Shown here piece after piece: positions 10,484 through 23,713 of a stretch of 64,000 nucleotides of DNA. How positions within the stretch are numbered: the stretch's first letter is position 1; every line of letters starts with the position of its first letter. The notes under the pieces were generated by a model, which ran no database searches, was not told the DNA's origin, and saw only the letters and a list, made by a program, of their open reading frames with translations. The position numbers and the translations under genes were made by a program. Source of the DNA: Anthonomus grandis grandis. Its lineage: Eukaryota > Arthropoda > Insecta > Coleoptera > Curculionidae. The stretch covers positions 8,322,938 to 8,386,937 of the forward strand of contig NC_065555.1 in NCBI RefSeq assembly GCF_022605725.1. The letters are read 5' to 3'.

Positions 10484-12819
10484 ACGTCAATCTTGTATTT
10501 TGATTTCTTTGAGAAGAATGGACGAGATTATGTATTATCTAAATTAATTAAATAAATGGAAAGGGAGAATTAACGTAGCAATAGTCTAAATGTTATTTTA
10601 AAAAGATTTCCAGGGATTCATAGTTATTTGCTATTGTCTAAAAAAGTCATATTAGTACGGTAAATAGCTTTTAAATTTATGCATTCTAATATAGCCTTTA
10701 ATAAAAGAATAGCTTCAGTTTTTTGTAATTAGTGAGAAAATAAATAATCTTGCTCTTGCTTCAATATAAGTGCCTGTAGCGACATATAAAAGTTATTTTT
10801 TCAGGCCACTAGATCAACTATAAAAATAGATAGCATATTCCATTTTTACTTTTATATTGCGAGCATATATAAAAGATATTTTCATCAAAAAAGTTAAAAT
10901 ATTCAAATAGGTATAAATTGAAATAAAGCGAAATTAAAAAGTATAGTCTGTAACATGTGCGCAATTCAAAATTCTACACTCGTAAAGCCATTTTTCTCGT
11001 CTGTGAGCTCGGGTTAAATATCTCTTTAGTGATTTTACTAATTTTATTCTATATTATAAAGTATATTATTTTGAAGTAACTATGGAGTTAGTTTTCAAAC
11101 TTTTTTCATAAAGAATTTTATGTAACGTGCAAATATTATAAACTTTTTTGTAGATGCCTTTTTAACCGACGTGCTTTTGTTAGGTTCAGATCATATGTTG
11201 ACAATATGCAATTTTTAAGAACTTTTGGACATAAAGCTGCTGTACTGTCATGTGCTATTGTATGATCCAGCCTGGACCACTGCAACTTTTTTCTCTCTCC
11301 AAAATTATGAAGAATCATGGATAACATTCACAAAAATTGCAGAATAAATATGTATATAAAATTTATACACTTATAAATAAATAAATAAATATATTTTACC
11401 AAAAAAAAACAAACAAAAGATGTCGTGAAAAACATTATTTTTTAAGAAAATATCCAATTCCTAATTTAAAACTAACATATTAGTAAGTAGGATTAGATAC
11501 AAACACATTTTGCAAACCTATTTTCAAAGATTGTATATAATTTGGATAAAATAATAAAATGAATGGAAGAACATTTTGTTCTAGCATGTAGATTTAAAGT
11601 TTAAAAAAATTACTAAGTAAAATAGTGAACCCAATTATTTTTAGTCTATTATAATTTGGTTGTCAGGGATGATTGGATGTGGAAATGATTCTATATTGGT
11701 CAAGTTCTTTTAAGCTTCTACGTGTAAAGATGTACGTTTAATTTTTAGGCTACTCGATAATAACGGTACAGTACTAATTCAATATAAGTTACAAGCTATT
11801 ATACGCCAGTTTAGTAATTTTACATAAGGTTTAATTGTAAGAGTCAACTCTTAAAATAATAATAATAAATGTATGAAATATATAATAAATCAAAACTAAC
11901 AATAATATTTTTCCTAATAAAAAACTATATTTAAGTTTTTTATTATCTACTGTTTATTAGAACATTTCACTGACCTTTATGAAAATCATTTCTTTTTCGT
12001 AATAAGCAATAGAAACTTGCTTACATTTTCTTAACCATTATTAATGCAAATAATCTTAAAATATCCAGAGTTCATTAATTCTTTCCACTGAAGTTCTCAG
12101 GTTATTAAAAAGAGAGAATTGAATAATTCAGTCGTTTTAAAGACGTTTCTAATTTAAATTTATCAAAACGGAAGCGGCAGAATGAGACGCTCTCTTTAAA
12201 TTGATTTTTGATTAGTTTTGTACCAACATTAAGTTGCCGTTCTTAGACAGAATAGGATTTAGATTTACCACTATTTAACGACTACTTAATTGCAAAAAGA
12301 TAAAGCTGCTTTTAAATGATCATATATCAGGTAAAAAAAAAACAAAATTATTAATTAAAAGATATAGTATTTACCATTAAATAATTTAAGTAACCTTAAG
12401 CAAATTTAAGAAATTTAAAAAGAAGGATCGCCCTGTGAAAGTAAACGTTGATTAAAAAAAATTTTCACATAATTTGGCAATTTTAAAATATCCTTAATGT
12501 AAAAAAATAATTAATAAATAAAAAATATTTTCTTTGAATTTCTTCATTGTTAACCATGTCTTTGGTAAGTTTTGAAAAAGGGCAAAAATCCAAAGATTCT
12601 AAGATTGCTAAATAATCTTTAGTTAGCGAAATTTGAAAGTTAGGTCAGATTATTACCTACTATTATTCGTTGTTGGAGAAGCTGATCAGAGGAGGTATCA
12701 GTATAAAGTAAATGGAGCTTTGTAAAAATAGCCTAAAAAAATACCATTAAAAAGGAAAGGGAGTTGCTTAAATTACTTACACTTAGAGATCGACTTGCCA
12801 GATTTGTAATGTAGTAGCC
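10484..12819. other. AT-rich non-coding stretch
   Basis: No gene or transposon protein recognised on either strand. Mostly A/T-rich low-complexity sequence. Confidence 0.5.
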
Positions 12820-13152
12820 AGAGGCTGTTATGAACAGAGTTTATCTCATGCCAAGTGCTTCAGTAGACCTTTGAAGAGTCTACTTGTTCCGCAGACTCTT
12901 CATTGATGCAACTGCTGCGCATTTAATTATACCGTTCAGGCCGCATCGGCCATTTCGCAAATCCCAGTCTAGCATGGGAGTGTCCAGGCACCCAGAGAAG
13001 GTAAACCTTGCAGCCTACTTTTACCAATTCCACTAGGACCTTTATGCATGGAAGACAGTAGCATGCTTCTCAAGCGAGTATGCTCTTCTTTAAAGAACCC
13101 ACTACAGAGACCTGCACCAGCTCTATTGTTCATTCTAGAACCATCTATATAC
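12820..13152 (-). pseudogene. RNase H domain relic of a non-LTR retrotransposon
   Basis: The minus strand begins with YIDGSRMNNRAGAG, the first RNase H motif (D in the TDGS-like block). Further on in another frame it reads KVYLLWVPGHSHARLG, matching the conserved VPGHSGIxGNE block of RNase H domains at the C-terminus of insect non-LTR elements (I, R1 or Loa type). The downstream part is weakly readable with stops (for example CGTSRLFKGLLKH). Frameshifts and a missing middle show that it is dead. Jockey elements usually lack RNase H, so it probably belongs to a different element from the gag relic at 8.7-10.1 kb. Confidence 0.75.
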
Positions 13153-16066
13153 CGTTCTCTTATATATCAATTTAGACGCATTGGAGTGCTGCCTCTCCTT
13201 TTACATACAATCAGTGCCCACGAGAAGAAGATGGCACTCCTGTACAGCCTGTGACCAGATTTTTCAATAGGGTTACCGCGTGTACGCCGGATGCAGGCAT
13301 GGCCATTGTCGGGAATATCCTGTTGTTTTGGTAGTTTGATGATTATAGAGGTGCAAAGCCAATAAGGTCCTTGTGTAGGTATATAAAACTACCTGAGCGC
13401 TGTGCTACGCTTCTTTCAGCCTCACGCCGATCCGATCTCAGTCCACCCCTCACAACCCTATCATTCGGTATAGATAGGACAATTTTTTTGAAATAAATAG
13501 ACCAAAATAGCGCAATGCCTTCATTACTTCGCCTAATTCATTCCAAAGAGCTTTTTTATATTGCCCATAGTTTGCATTTAACATGTAACCAATGTTTACT
13601 CCGTTCGTAGGTTGAAACAGAGACGAAGAATAGAACATGTTATATCTTTAAAGGAATCTCAATCCAGATTATGCTCCCAAGTATTTGGATATATATTAGC
13701 CGAAGAAGAGTCAAGTGTCTAAAAGATAAAATACAGCCTATCGATATGGTAAAATGCTTTTTCTAATAAATAAACCAAGAAAGTAATGGCTTCAGGTTGA
13801 GTCAGCACCTATTCTGTAATTATGTGTGCAGAATTACTTCAATATTTCTTCCAGACGAATTAAAATATTTAATGACTAATACACTATTTTTGATTCTAGA
13901 GTTCGCTTAAATCAAGAAAGGTACTCAACTTAAGACTCATCAGAGGATTTTATTACAGTATATACTATTCTAGACGATTTTTCCAGATAACACATGCAAT
14001 ACTGCTCCCACAACACATTACTTACACATTACAACACACCAGAAGCTGAAATATTTTCAACCTTCACCGTTGGTCCATTTTTCCAAAATTGCGTATAAAA
14101 AGAATTATTCAAAACATTGCATACCGAATAATAATAAATTTAACTTATTATTATACATAAAATTTTAACACAAAAATGTCAGAGTAAAAACTCGAATTAT
14201 CAACATTTATTTTTAAGGATGCTTAGTTGGAAAAGTTTATCACAAAGAGTTATAAAAATGTAGTTTATAAGGGATAGCAAAAAAATTACTTAATAATAAA
14301 AACCAAATTATTATCCTCATATTATAAATTTTAAAATAAGCAAATATCTTTGTAATAGCCCTAAAATGTATACGAATTTTATCGTAAATTAAGCCTGGAT
14401 AATAAAAGATATAAGAAAGGTAACATAATTGGAGAGGAAATAGCAGTTTAGTGCCTTTTTTAGGATTTTCTAAACACCTGAAGCAAATAATAATAGAGTC
14501 GCTTTATACAGATGATTATTAAGCTTGTTGTTCATTTATTAATTTTAAAACCATTCTGAATATATATGATAAGAACTTTAGTTTATATATATTTAAAATT
14601 TTAAAATGCGTAATAATTTGTTGAACGACAAAATAAATTATATCCGACTTCCAATTTTCTTAAATATTTATTTGCTTTAAAACTTTGTTAGCATTTGCCA
14701 TTGCTTAACCTATAGAAAAATATTCTTTTCTCTAGTTATTGGTATTTTTTAAGACGAAAACTTCTTCGCGAACCTAAGAAACAACATCGCGGGAAAGCTC
14801 CAAAAAGAAAATTGACAGCCCACTTCGTTCGGCAAGTTTTAATTCGGTTACGGTCTCTTTCCCGAAGTTTCAGTTTTTTTTTGTACTGCACGAAGTTTCA
14901 CCTAAAAGCCTAATTAATTAATTTCTCGTATTTTTGTGAAAATGAATTTTTTTAATAGGTACATTGTCTTAAAAGAAAAAGTTTTTTTTTCTATAAAGGA
15001 GTTTTAGAAAAAGGATCCTAGATATTAGTATAAGGTTTGGTAAATTAATGTATTGGTATATGCGACTCATATTACTAGCCAATCACTTAATTCAAATCAC
15101 GATAATTTAAATATTTGTTAGAGATCTAGTTCACAGCCTGGCTTTAAGCTTTCGCTAAGGTACAAAACTGATCATATTAATATTATCATTCTATAATTAC
15201 TTATAATTATTTATAAATGATTCTATAATTATTTAAAATTTTAACTAAGTCACTCATTGACGTAACTTTTAAATGCCTATGTTATTATAAAGTATTATAT
15301 AGGTTTGAATAAATAACGAAATTAAATAATAGCAACATCCAACACTCCTGCCAAAATATTGATTTTTTCGGAATATGGTATGTGCCTCTTATCTACGGTA
15401 TCGCCATCCTGGTAATTATAATTTTACAAAAATTAATTCTTTTACACCGGGTCAGATTCTAAAAAATATCAAATTTTAGGAAATAATTATTAAAGAAAGG
15501 AGGTGAGAAGTGCAATAATCTCTTGTTACATGTGAACGTGAAAGTAATAAATAAGAATGGTTCAAATAAATTCAATAAGTGGTACAAGGCAGCTAATGGC
15601 TGAACGAAATTGGTTTAACAATCGGTTTAATAGAAAACCTGCCAATGCTATTCAAGCTCCTTCCCGTGCGATAAATTTTTCTTTCATTGAAATTTGGTAT
15701 GTTTTCTCAATGCCTAAAGATAGAAATAAGTGCCCTACTTAAGGCTGAAAATATTTCTAATCTATCTAACTTAAGACTAATTTTACATTTAACAACTTTA
15801 TTTAAATTAAAAGAGATAGGCGTCATGATGATTGCTTTTCAATTGCGTAAAAACACATTTTAGATGTTTTTATGATGTTGTTGTTGACTTTTCGTCAGAG
15901 CTTTTTCAAGCTATCATAATGATATAGTTGATTGCAAATGTGTCTTGGGGCTTGTTGAAGGCTTTTTACTTTAAGAGTGATGAAATATAGAAGCCTTTTG
16001 TATATGGTGAATTTTTTAGGAGTTATTTCTTTGATGAAAGATCAGATTGTGTGTATTGGTCATATA
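13153..16066. other. Non-coding stretch; no recognised gene
   Basis: No gene recognised. The region 13160-13460 is still somewhat GC-richer and may be more of the same retroelement. A block at about 14760-14900 (CTTCGCGAACC, CGGTTACGGTCTCTTTCCCG) is more complex than its flanks but unassigned. Confidence 0.4.
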
Positions 16067-17231
16067 CAGGGTGTCATTGAAATGGTGTACTTTTTTTAGG
16101 TTATTTTCTTCGCAACGTGGGTTCATTTTTTAAAAAATACATACTTTTTCCTACAAAAAAGGTACTCTTGTTGCACATCGCCCAGAACGATGGTTTTCGA
16201 GAAAATTGAAGGCAAAAAGTTTGCTCTGATGGACTGCTAACTGGTTAAACAACATAAACTTATGAAAGTTATGGGGTTTCAAAAGTAAACAAGTAGTTAT
16301 TAAATAATTAATTGAAAAATCTAAATTTCATGATTTTTAAAACATCGTATTGCTTTAAAAAAACGAAATAAAACAATTACCAAAATTCCTTATTAAATGC
16401 ATACTTATTTGATTCATTAGCCTAGTTTACACCGCGAGTACCAAATATTCAGTACGCGGACTAAAACCTCTACATATTCTCAAACCTATTAAGTCACAAT
16501 TTGGAATAATTTACGTGTAAACTTGTCAACTCGCGCACGTTGAGTTTGAGAATAGGGGATTGGGTCCGCGTATTGAATATTTGGTACTCGCGGTGTAAAC
16601 TAGGCTAATGAATCAAATAAGTATGCATTTAATAAGGAATTTTGGTAATTGGTTTATTTCGTTTTTTAAAGCAATAAGATGTTTTAAAAATCATAAAATT
16701 TAGATTTTTCAATTAATTATTTAATAACTACGTGTTTACTTTTGAAACCCCATAACTTTCATAGGTTTATGTTGTTTAACCAGTTAGCAACCCATCAGAG
16801 CAAACTTTTTGCCTTCAATTTTCTCGAAAACCATCGTTCTGGGCGATGTGCAATAAGAGTACCTTTTTTGTAGGAAAAAGTATGTAGTTTTTAAAAAATG
16901 AACCCACGTTGCGAAAAAAATAACCTAAAAAAAGTTATTCACGAATTAACCCCCTACCCTTGCAAAAACTACCCTTTCCGATTTTCCAAATTATTTTTCA
17001 GTATCACCATTTGATTTTGGGTCAAAATTTATGGCAGAGGATTTTTTTTCGAAATTTTATCTCGTTTTTTAAGCCTACAATTTCAAAAAACCGTTTTTTA
17101 AATTTACCCTTTCAGTGCCCCTAACTCCCTTAATATGCATTTTCCGCCCTATAGTTATAGGAACTTTTTTTAAAATTTTTAGGAGTACTATCACCCCCCG
17201 AATTTTTTTACACCATTTCAATGACGCCCTG
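16067..17231. mobile_element. Fold-back DNA transposon with CAGGGTGT ends
   Basis: The terminal inverted repeats are CAGGGTGTCATTGAAATGG at the left and the same with one change (CAGGGCGT) at the right, extending to about 23 bp. TATA stands on both sides (16063-16066 and 17232-17235), consistent with a TA or TATA target duplication. Inside, a very long inverted repeat of about 390 bp arms lies at roughly 16092-16484 and 16545-16933. Its centre is GC-richer, with CGCGAGTACC and TTTACACCGCGAG blocks. About 280 bp between the right arm and right terminus (16934-17210) has no inverted partner. No coding capacity was found, so this is a non-autonomous element needing a transposase from elsewhere. 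Confidence 0.82.
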
Positions 17232-17443
17232 TATATAGGTTGGCGAATAGAAGACTACACATAGGCATTATAAATGGCAAAACCGCTACTCGCTGACTTT
17301 TTGGTCGATAATCATGCTATTTTTGGCACGGCACAATCAGCAGACCTCATTCTGCTGTATGACTGCATACTGCACTGTTGAGTCACAGATTTACAGAATA
17401 TTCTGTAAATATAGTATTCTGTAAATATGTGGTTGTGTCTTAA

Positions 17444-19352
17444 CACGTTAACTGCCATACGTATCACCGCCAACACCGGTGACTCGTACGAATGAGTTGC
17501 CCTTGTACCGCACCAAAAAGTTACAGAGTTCTATTAAAGACCAAGCCCAATAAGTTAATGGCACAGTCTTTGCCTAAAAGATGTGGCTGAATTCGCAGAG
17601 ATTTATGCGTTCCGTATCGATTTTTGGGTGTTTTCTCGGTGGATCACCGGTGACTCGCATGTTACTTATATAAGTGAACCTTTATTTATTTTATGGTAAT
17701 CAATTTTGTTTGTTTTTGCTTGGTATTATATTTTTTGGGTTGTAAGTATAAAAAGTGATAAAACATGGATGCAAAGGAGGAAGAAAAACTTTTGCAATGG
17801 TAGAAGAGTTAGAATCTGAAAGTAAAGGGTTTAAATGATAGAAGCATAATTAAAGGTTATGTTTATGTAATATTTAGAACAAAGTTGTGAAAATAAGGAC
17901 AATATTGACGTTGAGGATTTAACTGATGATGATATTGAACGTGAGCAAGGTGAACAAGAACTTAAAGGTATAGGTACCTAGTAAATTTACAAAAAAAAAA
18001 TTACAATATTTTTTATCATTCCAGATCAAATTCCTAGTACATCTCGAAATATTAGAGTTATACAACCTAATGAGAAGAATCAGTCTAAAAATAGCAGTAA
18101 ATACGTGTTCTAAGATAGTGAAGAGGATGAGCCCTTTCCGCCCTCTGAGTCGGAATATGAACCGATCTCTGAATCGCAGACACAGACTCTGAAATAGACG
18201 AACCTGAATTAGAGAGAAACGAAGATAATATTGAACCGACCGAAAAAGTGATACAGCGATAGCAGGACACAGTAGCAATAGAGTTGTATTAAATTTAAAG
18301 TGAGATTACCTTGATACCGGCCGAACACTAGTAACTGATAACTACTATAATAATCTAGAGTTGACAGATATTTTACTGGACAGAAAAACTGAATATAATC
18401 AATATTATAACACTACGGAAATACGTCAAAGGAGTACCTAAAGACATTTTAAATGAGAAAATAATGAAAAAAGGACAAATTAAAGGAAAAGAAAATAATG
18501 GAAAAGTTGTTGGTAATTGGAAGGATAAAAGATCAGTTAGAATTATAACTACAAGACATACACTCAATATAAAATGGGCATTGATTTATCTAATCAGATA
18601 GCCTCTTACTTCTCAGTACTTCGTCGGTCTATAAGATGGTACCACAAAGTGGCATTTGAATTCTTATTTGGAACATCGGTTGTCAATGCCCTTATTTTGT
18701 ATCAAATTTAAAATAAAAAGAAAATTGAAATTTCAGAATTTAGAGAGGCTTTAGTGACGGGATTAATCGGAGATATGATTGATAATGAAAAAAAGGCCAA
18801 CAAAACTAAACACTTTTTAAAAGAAGTAACAAACAAAAACGAAGGATAATAGGAAAAAAAGAAAAAGATGCATAGGATGCTACGACAAGAAATATAATCT
18901 TTCCAAACAGTCAAGATTAGCGAGTAAAAAAACGAAACTAGTATCTACATTTTGTAATGAGTGTCCAAATACTCCTGCCCTCTGCTTAAGTTGCTATCAA
19001 GATTACCTAGTTTTTAAGTGTTTTTACAACATATTTAGTCGTTTATAATATGTTACTTGTAATAAAATATAAAAAAATGTTTATTTTACTTTTTATTTGC
19101 ATAACTTTACTAATGTGGATCACCGGTGATAAGCACTTAAAAATTGGTTAACTCGGTTCATGTATAGCCCGTTACCCAGGCAAAATGTCTTACTTTTAAA
19201 TCCCAATCGTTTTAGAGCGCCCTGAAGCATCAACCTGCAGAATATCACCGGTGATACGTACGGTACACAAGTGAACTTAAAGAGTTGATCACTGGTGATA
19301 CGTATGATACATAAGAGAAGACTTTCAAAATGCCCCCTTGGTAGCCAACGTG
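17444..19352 (+). mobile_element. piggyBac-like transposon, internally deleted
   Basis: TTAA flanks both ends (17440-17443 and 19353-19356), the signature target site of piggyBac. The ends are imperfect inverted repeats, CACGTTAACTGCCA against CACGTTGGCTACCA. Subterminal copies of the palindrome TCACCGGTGA occur at 17644-17653, 19120-19129 and 19245-19254, with variants near 17473 and 19289. The coding relic inside runs left to right. It has lost part of its catalytic region and carries several stops, so the copy is not autonomous. Confidence 0.88.
17765..19020 (+). pseudogene. piggyBac transposase relic (PGBD4-like)
   Basis: A start at 17765 (MDAKEEEKLLQW, then a stop) leads into an acidic N-terminal region (DLTDDDIEREQGEQEL). 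A short candidate intron follows at about 17968-18024 (AAAG then GTATAG; TTCCAG at the other end). After it come SEEDEPFPPSESEYEPIS and a frameshifted acidic stretch. The catalytic region is truncated and resumes at LVTDNYYNNLELTDILLDRK, which includes the DN-x-Y block with a catalytic Asp. Next are GVPKDILNEK, GKENNGKVVGNWKDKRSVRI-type sequence, GIDLSNQIASYFSVLRRSIR and WYHKVAFEFLFGTSVVNALI. The C-terminal cysteine-rich domain is present (RCIGCYDKK, then FCNECPNTPALCLSCYQD). The region carrying the first catalytic Asp appears deleted between about 18250 and 18320. Confidence 0.88.
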
Positions 19353-19356
19353 TTAA

Positions 19357-21900
19357 AGCACTATTTTCTTTTATGGCTGTTTATACCCCGCCCGAAAAAA
19401 TTGAGTTCATAAAAAATCAAATGTCGTGTCAAATTTTAAGACATCTTGCATCCAAGAACGTAGAAATTGTCGCATCACAGCTCAACAACCACCTATTGAA
19501 AGTATAATTTTTCGGAGGATAAATAACATGATATAATAGTTTGTTGGCTATAAAAACTTTACTTTAAATTTTGACCAACTTAAAAAATTACGAATTTTCT
19601 TCACACCAAGTCATTAGCAAAAAAGACATACCTCCCTAGACAAGGAGGTAGGAAGAAACTAAATCCGTAGTATCCGTAGACAAGAGATATACATATATTT
19701 CATGGCGGGAACAAACTATGTACGGAAAATTTTTCAAACACTTTGTAAAAACACAAAATTTTGAGAAGAAATGTTCGAAACTAGACGTGAAGAATAAATG
19801 TAGAAAATATGGTTTATTCAGTAAATCTATTTGATTTTAATATTTTTTGATTATAATAGTATTACTACCACTATTTATTGCTAAAAATCGAACGTCTGGT
19901 ATAATATTTGACAATGATGTGCCATTGAGTCATATTATAAAGAAAACAGAGTAAAAAAATAGCGTTCAAAAACTTTGCAGAAACTTAGAACTGCAGTTAT
20001 ATCTAGAACATTCAACCAAAATCAGAAAATTGGACTACTATAGATAATCGCAGGATGTGCATAGCATTTGTTACTCTACAGAACTAAACAGTTTTTTTAC
20101 TTGATCAAAAAAATAGTAAATAAATTTATTAATAAAAACAAATACTAGCTTTTTGTTTAAAATTGTTTCTTTGCCAGCCTAACCTAAATGGCTTAACCAA
20201 TTTTATTAACTAAAATATAAAACGAGTGAATAAAAAACGTTCCTAAAATTTAAAAATTCCATCTATTAACACTATAAAAAATCATGTATCAAATAATACG
20301 GAAATAGTACTTTATAAAAATATGTATTCATCCATGCCGAAAGGCTATCAATATTCTGCCAAAAACAGGTTCGAACTTTCGCTATGCAAAAAGTAAAATT
20401 CATACCGGACAAAAGCGCCACACACAATGAATTTTCAATAAAACTTTGGTAATGGAAAAAAAACGACGTCTGTATAATAAATGGAAAATATATTTAATCT
20501 CAAGTATACTTAAAAAGCCTTTTTGTTAAAAATATCCACATTTCTGGTTTGACTAAGTTTTCTCGATAGTCATGCTTGGGGGATTTATTAAATAATTCCT
20601 TTTTCATATCTATTTATCAACTAATTATATTTATTAAAATAAATTATTTATGTATACACTTTTAAGCTGCTTGGCTTTTTTTAAAAAATTAAACAAAAGC
20701 CGTAATATTTAAGATTGTAATTTAAAATAAAACATACACATACTATGTTTGATATTATGCTTGTATCAAGTTACCAGAAATCAAAAATCCTCATAATACC
20801 ATAAGTAAGGAACAACTATAAAGAAGGGCGCCATATTTAACGATATTGAAAATAAATCATTTTAACTAAATGTAGATTTAATTTCTTTACAATTAAATAA
20901 AATATATACTATAAAATACTGAAAGTACCTATAAATATTGAAATTCGAGAAAGGCGTGCCACAAATTCAAAGCTCACATACCGGAATAGTGTAGTAAATA
21001 CTTTGTTTTGAAAATGACAAAGACTTAGAGGAAATAAATAAAGGGACGAGAAAATCCCCGGTTCTAAAACGAATTTTATTTGTTAAATATGAGAGGCGAG
21101 CTAGAATAAAGCAAAAGTTTTTTAATTAAATTTTTTATGTAATTAATATTCATGTAAGCTTTTCTATTTTATTCTAATATAAATAATTATTAAGTTTTTA
21201 ATTTTTAAACTAATTTAGTAGCGACCTTGTTTAATTTTTTGCAGTTTTTAAACCAACGCCTACAAATTCTTTTTAACAACTTCAATGCAAGATAAATATA
21301 TAGTCCTATATAGACTTTTTTCTAGTTCTTCTTGGAATAAAATAAAATAGAGTATATATCAAAAGCCTTTCACTACACTGGAAAATATGATGAAACGCGT
21401 TAAAAATACTCCTAGAGCTATCAGTTTAGATTTTGTTACTCGGTAGCAACCATACAATATACAAGTTTCTGTGCAGTATTTAGGTTACCTATAAGAAGTT
21501 TTTTCCTGTAACGAGAAAAACTTTTATATATTCGGAAAAGATTTGGCACGAACTTTTATCTAGAATTTTATCGTATATTTTTCACTTATTATGACGTATA
21601 AAAAAATTATGTAAACAATTTAAGGGCGCTATTTAAAAAACCAAGTTGTTTTTAAAATTACCTTTAAAAAAGTAAAAACTAAATTCTACTGTCCGCGTAA
21701 TATAAAATATCTATTACTGGAAACGTTTTTCTAAAATGCACCAAATATGATGCCAATAACCTGTTTATTAGAAACGTATTAGATATTTAATATAGAATTA
21801 CCATAAAAAACCGCAGCACTTCAACATCTTATTTCGCATTTTTATTTCCATTTAAAATAATAAAACTTTAGATAACACAGAATAGCAACTATTTCACTAC
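19357..21900. other. AT-rich non-coding stretch
   Basis: No gene recognised. A short hairpin-like block (ACCTCCCTAGACAAGGAGGT) lies at about 19632-19651. The flanking 19640-19720 is more complex than the rest, but I cannot assign it. Confidence 0.45.
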
Positions 21901-22233
21901 AAAGGATGTCGAAAATGTGCACCATTAACTTCAAGACAGTAAAATAATCTATCGAAGAACTCTTCACGAACATTTTGGAAAGTGGCAACATCAATATTGC
22001 GACATGCATCAATTATTCTTTGATACGTCAAATCGAAGATAAATTCTGACTGGGTAACGTTAATTTTTTGTTTCACGTAGCATTATAAAACAAATCCAGA
22101 GGTGTAAAATCGGGCGATCTGGCTGGCCACTTGATAGGCCCTTGACGACCAGTCTACCGATTAGGGTAAGTATTAGTCAAATATTCTCTAACATTTCTAC
22201 TGAACTAAGGCGTTGCCCCATCTTATTGAAAAA
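21901..22233 (-). pseudogene. Mariner-like (DD34D-type) transposase C-terminal relic
   Basis: Read on the minus strand it gives F-Q-stop-DGATP, then VREYLTNTYPNR, GPIKWPARSPDFTPLDLF, a stop, and a tail ending DRLFYCLEVNGAHFRHPL. The SPD-x-TPLD-x-F block contains the third catalytic Asp of the mariner catalytic triad as found in insect copies. The V-x-E-x-NG-x-HF tail is the typical C-terminus. At least three in-frame stops replace residues such as Trp in the usual NRWxGR block. Only the last third of the protein is left. Confidence 0.82.
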
Positions 22234-23713
22234 CTAATATCGCTGGGTAAACTGTAAATATTATCCAGATATTTGAACCAAGCGCACGTGACTGCTGGAC
22301 ACCCGAGAATGTAATCTGCAGTTTTATTCTATATTGACCGTTATTGCAGATCCCTGTAGTTCATATCAGTTTATTTACGACCTTTATGCACTTCTGCATG
22401 TGCTAGAAGCTTACCTTTTCATCCGTAATGGCCTTAAATATATTTTTATAACGGATACGAATCTCACTTTAGTAGATATAAGCTATACATGCAAGGTGAT
22501 AAACTGAAAACTGACAATAGCTTTATGTCAAAAATAAAAATCGCTGAAAACAATTTTTATATTAGGAAGGGAAAAATGAAATATTGTGATAGTAAACTTG
22601 TTTTTACTTACCCAACCCAATCCAACAAAGCGCCTCCTCCTGCTTATGATAATTTATCTGAAAGCTCCTAAAAAATGCTTTTCAAATATACTCTACAAAG
22701 CTAACAAGTTTTTTTAGTTATTAAATTAAATTCCATACTTTATCACTAATTTAATAAATGCTTAAAAATATTCTTATTAATATCGTAGGATTAAGAAAGG
22801 TAAAAAAACTAAATATAAAGTCTTAAGAAGTATTTTTGTATTTCGATTTTCACTTTAAAAGGCAAAACTTTAGTGTTATTAGAAAAATTACAGTTAATTT
22901 TGATTTCGATACTATTTGCAACAGACAACTATTTATCTGCAACAATATAATACAGCGCAGCTGAATGTGTGAATATAATTTTTCATTTATGGTAAAAAAG
23001 ATTAGTAATTTTTAAGAATAACTCTATAAATTAGAGGTACCCAGTACACTCGCTTACTACTAGAAACTACTCTTCACCAGGCAGCTAGAGCAACTAGATT
23101 ATCTCGTGAGTCTAAAAAAAAGTACTTAAATAAAACAAATTTCATCCCTATAAAATACAAAGCTTGTAAGAACTGGGTCATGATAAATCCGACAGAAGTA
23201 TTTAATTTTGTTAATATGCGATAAATAGAACTTCTGTAGAATATTAAAAATATTTGTTTTAGTGATAAATTCACCTTTTATTTAAATTTATTATAATATA
23301 ATATAACCTCTTGATTTCCACCTCTGTGATCATGTAAAATATGTTGTATTTAAAACCCAACCTGACCTAATAAAGCAACTACGGAAATAATAATTTAAAT
23401 ATGCCGAGATAGTTTTAAAGAAACATTTACATTTATGTTTGAAGACGCAATCTATTATTACATTAAAAACAATGGAAATCATTTTGAAAATTTCTTTAAT
23501 TAGTAAAAAAATAATTTATTTAAGTAATATTTTTTTAGTTTGGTTTTGTTTGATTCATTAGATATAATGTATATTGTCATTCTGCATAATAACTTACAAA
23601 TAAATAAAACTTTACTCTATGAAATCTAATTGCAATTAAATCTGAATTTATTAAATTTATTCTTAAGTCATCTTAACAATCTTTTAACGAAGTAAATATT
23701 ATTCTACTTTCAG
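22234..23713. other. Non-coding stretch upstream of the LRR exon, probably intron
   Basis: No gene recognised. The last 15 bases before 23714 form a pyrimidine-rich splice acceptor (TTCTACTTTCAG), so this stretch is probably intron, or upstream sequence, of the gene whose exon begins at 23714. Confidence 0.45.

Noticed and set aside
18085..18914. Minus-strand open frames across the piggyBac region
   Set aside because: The plus strand carries the transposase motifs. The minus frames are Ser/Leu/Phe-rich shadows of acidic and Lys-rich coding DNA.
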